Source: Leptospira tipperaryensis (GTDB taxonomy: Bacteria > Spirochaetota > Leptospiria > Leptospirales > Leptospiraceae). Taken from it: a DNA stretch of 64,000 nt. Shown here in pieces: positions 52,674 through 64,000 of this stretch (position 1 is the first letter of the stretch; every line of letters begins with the position of its first letter). The stretch covers positions 2,284,001 through 2,348,000 of the forward strand of contig NZ_CP015217.1 of NCBI RefSeq assembly GCF_001729245.1, written 5' to 3'. A program made the translations under genes and the position numbers. A model generated the notes under the pieces. The model was not told the DNA's origin, searched no databases, and saw only the letters and a list, made by a program, of their open reading frames with translations.

Positions 52674-55250
52674 TTAGATTATCGTAATTTTCGAATCTTT
52701 GTAATCCACGCTTACCTTTTGTCCTTCGGAGAATTTTCCGTCCAGAATGAAACGGCTGAGCGCATTGCCGACCTCTCTCTGAATGAGTCTCTTTAGGGGT
52801 CTAGCTCCGTATTCCGGATCGAAACCGGCTTTGGAGACGTGGTCTTTCAACGATTTCGTAAATTCGACGTTGAGACCGTTTTCCTTAGCTTTTTGTTTGA
52901 TAATTTCCAACTGGATCTCTGCGATCTTATGGATCACCGAATCTGTAATCGGATGAAAGAAAATCACCTCGTCGATCCGATTGAGAAATTCCGGTTTGAA
53001 CTGTTTTTTCAATCTCTGTTCTACGAGTCTTTCCTTCTCTTCCGAAGTGTATTCCGTTGAACCTAGGACATCCGATCCGAGGTTGGACGTAAGAATAATC
53101 ACCGTATTCTTAAAATCAACGTTACGCCCCTTTCCGTCGGTAAGACGTCCTTCGTCCAAGATCTGCAAGAAAATATTAAACACATCCGGATTCGCCTTTT
53201 CGATTTCATCAAAGAGAATGAGCGAGTAAGGTCGTCTCCTTACGGCTTCCGTAAGTTGTCCGCCTTCGTCATAACCTACGTAACCCGGAGGAGCTCCGAT
53301 CAGCCTCGCGACCGAATGAGCCTCCATGTATTCACTCATATCGATACGGTGCATCGCGTTTGGATCGTCGAACAAGAATTCTGCGAGAGCCTTTGCGGTT
53401 TCAGTCTTTCCCACTCCCGTAGGTCCGAGAAACAAAAAGGTTCCGATCGGTCGATTTGGATCCGCGATTCCGGCGCGTGATCTCTGAACGGCTTCGGATA
53501 CGAGTTTGAGCGCGTGATCCTGACCGATGACTTTTTTCTTGAGAGCGTCTTCCATCAAAAGAAGTTTTGCCTTTTCTCCCTGTAACATTTTAGATACGGG
53601 AATGCCGGTCCAACGAGAGACTATGTTCGCGATATCCTCGTCGGAAACTTCCTCTTTGAGAAGTCTGGAAGTGGCGGATTGTTTTTTCAATTCTTCGTTT
53701 GCCGCTTCGAATTCTTTTTGCAAATCCACGAGTTTACCGTAACGAATCTCCGCGACTCGGTTGATCTCCCCTCTTCTTTCCGCTTCGGCTTCGAGGTTCT
53801 TATATTTTTCGATATCTTCCTTGATCTGTTTCAAACGAGAGATTTTTGATTTTTCCAAATCCCATCTCGCCTTTAAGGTCTGAAAGTTCTGTTCCTGTTC
53901 CGAAAGTTCCTTCTCTAAATTCTTCAGTCGATCCTTGGAAGCAGTATCCTGTTCTTTTTTCAGAGCCTCTCTTTCGATCTTTAGGGATTGAATCCGTTTG
54001 CTCGCGCGATCCAATTCTTCAGGCATAGAATCGATCTCGATTCTCATCTTAGAAGAAGCTTCGTCGATCAGATCCACGGCTTTGTCCGGAAGAAAACGAT
54101 CCGTGATATAACGATTGGAAAGAGTCGCCGCCGCTATCAACGCGGAATCCGTAATTCGAATCCCGTGATGGAGTTCGTAACGACCTTTGAGTCCTCTTAA
54201 GATGGTGACCGTCTCTTCGACCGAAGGTTCCTTTACCATCACCGGTTGGAATCTCCTTTCGAGAGCCGCGTCCTTTTCAATGTATTTCTGATATTCTTTG
54301 AGCGTCGTCGCACCGATACAACGAAGTTCCCCTCTTGCGAGCATCGGCTTTAACATATTAGAAGCATCTAATGCTCCTTCGGTCGCGCCGGCCCCCACGA
54401 GTGTATGAATCTCGTCGATAAAAAGAATCACTTCTCCGTCGCTTGCTTTTACTTCGTCCAAAAGTGCTTTCAAACGGTCTTCGAATTCTCCGCGGTATTT
54501 TGCGCCTGCGATCATAGAACCTAAATCCAGGGCGTAGATGGTCTTGTTAAGAATTCCTTCGGGAACCTCTCCTTGAACGATCTTGTTGGCGAGACCTTCC
54601 ACGATCGCGGTCTTACCGACGCCGGGTTCTCCGATCAGAACCGGATTGTTTTTGGTTCTTCTTGAAAGAACTTGGATCGTTCTTCTGATTTCCTCGTCTC
54701 TTCCAATGACCGGATCGAGTTTTCCCAGTTTCGATAACTCGTTTAGATTTTTTGCATACTTTGCTAGAGCGTCCGTTTTACTTTCCGGTGAATCGTCCAT
54801 GATGGTTTTTCCTTTTCGATTTTCCAAAGTTGTTTTGAGTAATTTAGAATATTCTAATCCTAAGCGGATAAATTCTTCTTTGAGAGGTCCTGTTCCATTC
54901 TTAATCAGTCCGAGAAGAATATGATCCGTCGATAGATATTCGTCTTTGAGTTCTTTTCTTAAATCGTCCGCAGCTTTTAAGAGCGCGACCGCGGATCTTG
55001 AAAATCCCACGTCCGCCTGGGAGCCGCCGACCTTCGGAAGTTTTTGAACAAACTCCTCGGTCCTTTTTAAGAACAACGCCGGATTGAGCGCCAGCTTTGA
55101 AATCAGAAGCGGGGCCAGTCCGTCGGATTGGCTTAAAACTTCTCGAAGAATATGTTCCTCGCTGATCTCAGGATTTCCGGAATTCTCCGCCAAGGATTGC
55201 GCATCTCTCAGCGCCTCGTTCAATTTTGTTGTTAGCTTATCTAATTTCAT
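52674..55250 (-). CDS. clpB: ATP-dependent disaggregase ClpB
   Basis: 858 residues. N domain, first AAA ([19 protein letters not shown]), a ClpB-type coiled-coil middle domain, and second AAA ([22 protein letters not shown]). It rescues aggregated proteins with DnaK. Ribosome site GGAG precedes the ATG. I see no HrcA/CIRCE operator upstream; a partial copy of the ~145-bp repeat lies there instead. Stop lies near the convergent AraC gene. Confidence 0.95.
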   Translation of the reverse strand: MKLDKLTTKLNEALRDAQSLAENSGNPEISEEHILREVLSQSDGLAPLLISKLALNPALFLKRTEEFVQKLPKVGGSQADVGFSRSAVALLKAADDLRKELKDEYLSTDHILLGLIKNGTGPLKEEFIRLGLEYSKLLKTTLENRKGKTIMDDSPESKTDALAKYAKNLNELSKLGKLDPVIGRDEEIRRTIQVLSRRTKNNPVLIGEPGVGKTAIVEGLANKIVQGEVPEGILNKTIYALDLGSMIAGAKYRGEFEDRLKALLDEVKASDGEVILFIDEIHTLVGAGATEGALDASNMLKPMLARGELRCIGATTLKEYQKYIEKDAALERRFQPVMVKEPSVEETVTILRGLKGRYELHHGIRITDSALIAAATLSNRYITDRFLPDKAVDLIDEASSKMRIEIDSMPEELDRASKRIQSLKIEREALKKEQDTASKDRLKNLEKELSEQEQNFQTLKARWDLEKSKISRLKQIKEDIEKYKNLEAEAERRGEINRVAEIRYGKLVDLQKEFEAANEELKKQSATSRLLKEEVSDEDIANIVSRWTGIPVSKMLQGEKAKLLLMEDALKKKVIGQDHALKLVSEAVQRSRAGIADPNRPIGTFLFLGPTGVGKTETAKALAEFLFDDPNAMHRIDMSEYMEAHSVARLIGAPPGYVGYDEGGQLTEAVRRRPYSLILFDEIEKANPDVFNIFLQILDEGRLTDGKGRNVDFKNTVIILTSNLGSDVLGSTEYTSEEKERLVEQRLKKQFKPEFLNRIDEVIFFHPITDSVIHKIAEIQLEIIKQKAKENGLNVEFTKSLKDHVSKAGFDPEYGARPLKRLIQREVGNALSRFILDGKFSEGQKVSVDYKDSKITII

Positions 55251-55324
55251 CGAATTCTCCGTATTAAAATTCCTTATCTATTTAGCGAGAAGTGGACTTT
55301 GCAAAAATGGACCCGTTTGGTTTT

Positions 55325-55475
55325 TGTAGGAATTCCGACAAAGAAACTTTGAGCTTGCAAAAAGTTGAATTCTTTGATATGGAAAAGTTTCCCGAGTTTT
55401 CCCGCCGCCACACCCCACCACCCAAGATCAGGGCGGGGCGCGCGACTTTTCACGGCGGTTTGTCGTATTTCCGAC
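55325..55475. repeat. Single copy of the ~145-bp dispersed element
   Basis: Starts with TGTAGGAATTCCGACA, includes a CCCGCC ... GGCGGG hairpin around 55407-55438, and ends at a second partial head (TGTCGTATTTCCGAC, 55461-55475). Unit length about 136 bp, more diverged than the arrays at 43 and 60 kb. Confidence 0.75.
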
Positions 55476-55592
55476 GGATGGATCTTAAAATTCAGAGAAC
55501 TTGTGGTTAGGGCTAAGGTTTGCATAGGTCTTCTACACTTCTTTCCAATTTAGACTGTATTCTTTGCAAGAAATCTATTTTTTTCTGCCATA

Positions 55593-55606
55593 TTGACATT
55601 TGTCAA
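55593..55606. promoter_or_regulatory. TTGACA-TT-TGTCAA inverted repeat upstream of the NSS transporter
   Basis: 6-bp arms with a 2-nt centre, 125 bp before the transporter start. Could be a regulator site; TTGACA also looks like a -35 box but no good -10 follows at the right spacing. Confidence 0.3.
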
Positions 55607-55730
55607 TTCTCGTCCTCGAAATCTCCGAAAGGAACTGGCTTTCAAGATTCTTATGTCTCCTTTTTTATAGGATTCTCAGCTTTTCTTTTGACACTGAGAG
55701 GTTTGGCGTACGTTTTGCAAGAACCAGAGC

Positions 55731-57319
<1,589 letters not shown>

Positions 57320-57323
<4 letters not shown>

Positions 57324-57444
57324 TTTTTTTTGCACAAATGACCGGTCTAAACCTACAGGGAACTCTGATCATGTCCCTTTCCTTACTTTTAGTTACGGGG
57401 CTTTCCCTGTTTTGTATTTATAAACTTTTTAGAACCAGAAACCA

Positions 57445-57448
<4 letters not shown>
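57320..57448 (+). CDS. 42-residue membrane micro-protein, MetS-like NSS transporter small subunit
   Basis: The ORF starts at ATG 57320, overlapping the transporter stop by 4 bp, and encodes one hydrophobic helix ([20 protein letters not shown]) ended by a basic KLFRTRNH tail. In Corynebacterium MetP/MetS and many relatives, NSS transporters have such a small membrane partner encoded next door. Its stop is overlapped by the TTG start of dinG. Function as a transporter subunit is inference from position and topology; no search possible. Confidence 0.65.
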
Positions 57449-59421
<1,973 letters not shown>

Positions 59422-59458
59422 ATAGAAGACCGATTCTATTGATTACTGCGCAGAAACT

Positions 59459-60322
59459 ATGAATTCTAAAATCCGATTCTTACTCATTCTTTTGATTTTA
59501 ACTCCTACCCTTACTATTTTTTCTTTTGAGACCCGGGATTTCACGGACACGGTGATCAACTGGAAGAAAGGGGAAATTCAGAAAATTCTAAAATTCAAAC
59601 TTCCAAAACTAACCTACTCGGTGGAAGATCCCGATTTTGGCGCGGAGAACACGGCGCGAAATCTCACCGAAGCGAGAAAAAAAGCAGCGAGCGCCGCGGA
59701 AGAAGAATTGAAGAAGTATCTTTTTCGAAAGATCGATACTCTAAAGTTGGATTCCGAATTTACCCTGAGAGAAAAGATCAAAGAAGATTCTATGTTTCGA
59801 GAAATCTTCAATCAGATCTACGAAATCGAACCTATTTTGAGCACTGTAAACTTTGTGGAGAATCAGGCGATCGCAAAGGGGACGATTTTGTTCAAAGGAA
59901 AAAGGGGAATCCTAAATTACGTTTTTCTTTCGTATGAAACGGAAACCTTTCCGGAATATCCTGCGACTCCTCTGGCCGCGGAATTTACTTCTCTGATCGT
60001 GGACGCAAGACATCTCAAGATGGAAACCGCCTTGTTTCCGGAAATTCTTTCGGAAGAAGGAAACAGTCTTTATTCTCCTTACTTCATTTCAAAAGAAAAT
60101 GCAGTGAAGAACGGTTACGTGAGTTATATGAAAACCCCCGAAGAAGCCTTTCGTTCTCCGATCGCGGGTATGAAACCCTACTTCGTAACTGCGTTAGGCG
60201 TCACGGGACACTACCCTGTTAATCCGGTGATCGCGAGCGAAGATGCAAGGAAGTTGTTGGCTTCTCATAAGACCAAAAGCGCTCTGAAGAATTGTAGAGT
60301 GATTATTCTAAAGGATAAATAA
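59459..60322 (+). CDS. Hypothetical exported protein
   Basis: 287 residues. Signal peptide [20 protein letters not shown], cleaved near SFETRD. The N-half has an Ala/Lys/Glu-rich helix ([20 protein letters not shown]) like those in LPP20-type or other spirochaete exported proteins. The C-half ([31 protein letters not shown]) is beta-rich. No firm family. Follows dinG by 37 bp; probably co-transcribed. Confidence 0.65.
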   Translation: MNSKIRFLLILLILTPTLTIFSFETRDFTDTVINWKKGEIQKILKFKLPKLTYSVEDPDFGAENTARNLTEARKKAASAAEEELKKYLFRKIDTLKLDSEFTLREKIKEDSMFREIFNQIYEIEPILSTVNFVENQAIAKGTILFKGKRGILNYVFLSYETETFPEYPATPLAAEFTSLIVDARHLKMETALFPEILSEEGNSLYSPYFISKENAVKNGYVSYMKTPEEAFRSPIAGMKPYFVTALGVTGHYPVNPVIASEDARKLLASHKTKSALKNCRVIILKDK

Positions 60323-60330
60323 TTCGGTTT

Positions 60331-60662
60331 TGTAGGAGTTCCGACAAATTCTCTGGAGAATTTTTTCTTGCAAGGATGCAATTTTTGTGATATAGGAAAA
60401 TTTGCCGATTTTTTCCCGCCGCCACTCCCCTCCACCCAAGTTCAGGGCGGGGCCCGCAACTTTCACGGTAAGACTTGTAGGAGTTCCGACAAATCCTCTG
60501 GAGAATTTTTTCTTGCGAGGATGCAATTTTTGTGATATAGGAAAATTTGCCGATTTTTTCCCGCCACCACTCCCCTCCACCCAAGTTCAGGGCGGGGCCC
60601 GCAACTTTCACGGTAAGACTTGTAGGAGTTCCGACAAATTCTCTGGAGAATTTTTTCTTGCA
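60331..60662. repeat. Two tandem copies of the ~145-bp dispersed element plus a partial third
   Basis: Copies start at 60331, 60476 and 60621 (TGTAGGAGTTCCGACA), spacing 145 bp exactly, with the third ending at about 60662. Each full unit contains GTGATATAGGAAAATTTGCC and a CCCGCC ... GGCGGG hairpin. The array separates convergent genes, as at 43 kb. Confidence 0.9.
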
Positions 60663-60680
60663 GTAAACGCAAGCTTCGTT

Positions 60681-61469
60681 TCAGAAATCGTCGATCCAAA
60701 AAACGATTTTTTCTCGAATCTGTTCGAATTTTGATTTCGGAATCGGATCATAACGAGGCCAGAGGAGCGGAATTTCTTCCGCGGAGTACGCGAGTTTTCC
60801 GTCGCATTCTAACTTGGCTCGAAACTCTAACAATTGAGTCTCATTTCTTTCCGAAAGTTTATATCGGAAGAATCTTCCACAATCCCCCATTCCTCGATGT
60901 TTCCAGAATGCGATCAATTCACCGCTTTCTTCTTTATAAAATCGAATCAGGCTTTGACTTTCGAATCTTTTGAAACGAGTCTCTTTAGCGGCGGAATCGA
61001 CATCGTAACTTTCGAAACTCAAGATTTTCGTTTTTGCGGGAAGAGTTCTCTCGTCATAGATAAAATAAACAAAACTTCGATTGTAAGCCCCGGTATTGCA
61101 AAGAAGTTCACCTAAGAAAGTTCCGTTGGAAAGAGGATAAAATCGGATCGGAATTTGGTAGAATTGGAAGTATTTGTAAAAATCGATGCGACCACTTTCG
61201 CCTAACATGAAGTTATCGTATTCGCAATCTTTCGGAAGTTTTTCCGAAAGAGAATCCAGAGCGACCGCACAGCCCCCTTTCAAACGATTCTCATCGGAAG
61301 AAGCATTATCAGTGACTTCGGCTTCGCAGTCTTCCGGCCAAGAAATCTTGACTCGTGCTTCTTGAACGAAAATTCGTTCTTCCTTGTCCGCAAAACCTCG
61401 ATTCTTAAAAAACCAAATCGCGCAGACGACGAGGAAGAAGAATAGAAAGAGGAATCTTTTATATTTCAA
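60681..61469 (-). CDS. Hypothetical exported protein, possibly DUF1176-like
   Basis: 262 residues, one N-terminal membrane helix (FLFLFFFLVVCAIWFF). Segments GTFLGELLCNTGAYNRSFVY and HRGMGDCGRFFRYKL resemble DUF1176 patterns (LGAYNxSS; GxGDCGxxxxW), but I am not certain. Two Cys suggest disulphides in the periplasm. Located 24 bp after the TPR gene on the same strand. Stop codon abuts the repeat. Confidence 0.55.
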   Translation of the reverse strand: MKYKRFLFLFFFLVVCAIWFFKNRGFADKEERIFVQEARVKISWPEDCEAEVTDNASSDENRLKGGCAVALDSLSEKLPKDCEYDNFMLGESGRIDFYKYFQFYQIPIRFYPLSNGTFLGELLCNTGAYNRSFVYFIYDERTLPAKTKILSFESYDVDSAAKETRFKRFESQSLIRFYKEESGELIAFWKHRGMGDCGRFFRYKLSERNETQLLEFRAKLECDGKLAYSAEEIPLLWPRYDPIPKSKFEQIREKIVFWIDDF

Positions 61470-61493
61470 AAAAGATTCCTCTATTTAAATTCT

Positions 61494-62285
61494 TTATCCT
61501 TGTGCGGCAACGAGTTCGCTAAAGACTTCTTCAGCTTTCTTAAAATTCTCTGAGAAAAGATAAGCAAAACCCAAATCGATCAGCTCGGAAACAGACAACG
61601 TCTTTCTCTTTGCTTCCATCTTGGGTATACTCGCGATTTTTTCAGAGAATTCTTTTTTCTTCTCTTCGAAGGTAGGAAGTTCTTCGTATCCCGGAATTCT
61701 CTGAAGAATCGTTTTTGCTTCCTCGAAATTTCCCAGATGAACGAGAGCCAAGCCGAGTGCACCCAACACGTCTCTTTCTTCTGTGAGGCGTTTTGCATTC
61801 TCCGCAAAAACCTGTACGGCTTCCTTGTATTTTCTTAAGTGATAATTTGCAAAGAATTCGGTTTTACAAAAGTAGTCGTTTGTAAATCTTCCTTTGTAGA
61901 TCGCGAGTAGATCTAAAACGGTCTTAAAGTCGACCGCGTCTTCGCTCACGAGAATTCCCGTTCTTAAAATGGAATAAGAAACCGGAACCGAAGAAGAACG
62001 AAAATACTCATGAAACTTCTTCGCCGCATCTCTTAGTTTTCCACTTTCTTTGAGGAGATACGCGTCAACGAGCGGGTTTAGAACAGAAGATCCTTTTAAG
62101 AAATAATTGATCCCCGTTTCGGTGCCGGATTCGAACTCAGCAATTCCACTCAGATGATTTAAAAAGACATGATTCGGATTTTTCTTCGCGATCGCGATCA
62201 CTTCTTCGTAAGAACCCGTCTCGAATAGTTCCCAAGCGGATTCCTCAATGGACGTGAAATCGGATACTGCTAAATTCTGACCCAT
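61494..62285 (-). CDS. TPR-like hypothetical protein
   Basis: 263 residues, no signal peptide. Helical repeats such as [28 protein letters not shown] and [20 protein letters not shown] resemble TPR. Probably a cytoplasmic protein-interaction scaffold; target unknown. The minisatellite separates it from asnS upstream. Confidence 0.65.
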   Translation of the reverse strand: MGQNLAVSDFTSIEESAWELFETGSYEEVIAIAKKNPNHVFLNHLSGIAEFESGTETGINYFLKGSSVLNPLVDAYLLKESGKLRDAAKKFHEYFRSSSVPVSYSILRTGILVSEDAVDFKTVLDLLAIYKGRFTNDYFCKTEFFANYHLRKYKEAVQVFAENAKRLTEERDVLGALGLALVHLGNFEEAKTILQRIPGYEELPTFEEKKKEFSEKIASIPKMEAKRKTLSVSELIDLGFAYLFSENFKKAEEVFSELVAAQG

Positions 62286-62649
62286 ACGATACCTCTATTT
62301 TCCTTATCGGTTGGGCGCGGGGAATTCAGCTTAAAAAAAAGTGCATCGCGTGGATCGCATGAACTACCTGAAATGCTCTCTACGGATCGCATGAACTACC
62401 TGAAATGCTCTCTACGGATCGCATGAACTACCTGAAATGCTCTCTACGGATCGCATGAACTACCTGAAATGCTCTCTACGGATCGCATGAACTACCTGAA
62501 ATGCTCTCTACGGATCGCATGAACTACCTGAAATGCTCTCTACGGATCGCATGAACTACCTGAAATGCTCTCTACGGATCGCATGAACTACCTGAAATGC
62601 TCTCTACGGATCGCATGAACTACCTGAAATGCTCTCTACGGATCGCATT
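62286..62649. other. Intergenic region largely filled by the minisatellite
   Basis: 364 bp between asnS and the TPR gene. Except for about 65 bp next to the TPR gene, it consists of the 32-bp repeats listed separately. Confidence 0.8.
62352..62648. repeat. Perfect 32-bp minisatellite, nine copies plus 9 bp
   Basis: Nine identical 32-bp units start at 62352 and every 32 bp after, the last full one at 62608, followed by GGATCGCAT (62640-62648). The core GCTCTCTACGGATCGC spans unit junctions. Array ends one base before the asnS stop codon. The unit contains no long dyad. Perfect identity suggests recent expansion, so copy number probably varies between isolates. Confidence 0.97.
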
Positions 62650-63957
<1,308 letters not shown>

Positions 63958-64000
63958 GGACTCATTTTACCCTTTCGGTTTCACCGGAAAGGATATTTTT

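Larger units (their letters stand above)
55251..55730. other. Divergent intergenic region clpB / NSS transporter
   Basis: 480 bp holding the single element copy (55325-55475) and the TTGACA-TT-TGTCAA inverted repeat at 55593-55606. No gene seen. Confidence 0.5.

Noticed and set aside
54844..54857. Perfect 14-bp palindrome TTAGAATATTCTAA
   Set aside because: Lies inside clpB coding sequence and lacks the 1-nt centre of Fur-family boxes; probably chance.
55251..55330. CIRCE operator upstream of clpB
   Set aside because: I looked for TTAGCACTC-N9-GAGTGCTAA and found none; only the repeat element is present.
62352..62648. Possible CRISPR array
   Set aside because: Units are contiguous and identical with no spacers and no cas genes nearby, so it is a tandem minisatellite.

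Overview
The window is a piece of a spirochaete chromosome, almost certainly a Leptospira of the pathogen-containing clade. Evidence: many small lipoproteins with spirochaetal lipoboxes, DUF1564 and DUF1566 proteins, two citrate synthases (one with an N-terminal HTH), an sdhCAB operon with a one-subunit cytochrome b anchor, and a moderately AT-rich base composition. The species cannot be fixed from the sequence alone. I see no rRNA, tRNA, CRISPR, prophage or insertion sequence. This is core chromosome punctuated by short repeats.

Layout. 1-4.2 kb: 3' part of a FapA/DUF342 gene, then two divergent citrate synthases sharing a 71-bp promoter region with a perfect palindrome. 4.3-7.4 kb: membrane protein, NTF2-like protein and a xerD / RsbW-like kinase / lipoprotein operon. 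7.5-12.6 kb: TPR lipoprotein with an SGNH hydrolase, a DUF1564 protein, and an SGNH-MBOAT acyl-transfer operon. 12.8-19.7 kb: trxB behind a PerR/Fur-type 7-1-7 box, two exported proteins (one with two CBM48-like modules), and a 1227-residue acidic/TPR membrane protein that may be the flagellar collar protein FlcA. 19.8-29.3 kb: lipoprotein, serA, small PilZ-like protein, thioesterase, two exported proteins, and an aldo-keto reductase / DUF309 / alpha-beta hydrolase operon. 29.6-33 kb: sdhCAB with a clear terminator. 33.3-38 kb: lepA followed by a coiled-coil protein and a PLP enzyme, then a membrane protein.

38.3-43.2 kb: a seven-gene operon, eno-ftsB-clpP-hypothetical-yheT-DUF4416-lipoprotein. 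It ends in a tandem array of a ~148-bp repeat. 43.8-47.5 kb: polyprenol-kinase-like and STAS genes, divergent from a three-gene unit ending in a parvulin/SurA-like lipoprotein. 47.8-52.7 kb: a double-XRE regulator, two neighbouring DUF1566 surface proteins, and a membrane-anchored AraC regulator. 52.7-60.3 kb: clpB, then an operon of a sodium-coupled NSS transporter, its 42-residue MetS-like partner, a dinG helicase and an exported protein. 60.3-64 kb: more ~145-bp repeats, two hypotheticals, a perfect 32-bp minisatellite and asnS.

The most notable unexplained features are: (1) a dispersed ~145-bp element family with a palindromic head and a conserved GC hairpin at three loci; (2) a 9-copy perfect 32-bp minisatellite touching the asnS stop codon, whose 16-bp core recurs 48 kb away between short direct repeats; (3) a probable autoregulatory switch between the HTH-citrate synthase and its divergent partner; (4) a PerR-like operator at trxB; (5) a hidden MetS-like micro-protein translationally coupled to dinG.

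Start codons were chosen by eye from Shine-Dalgarno sites, signal peptides and overlaps, and several are uncertain, as noted per entry. Family names rest on motif recognition, not on searches.
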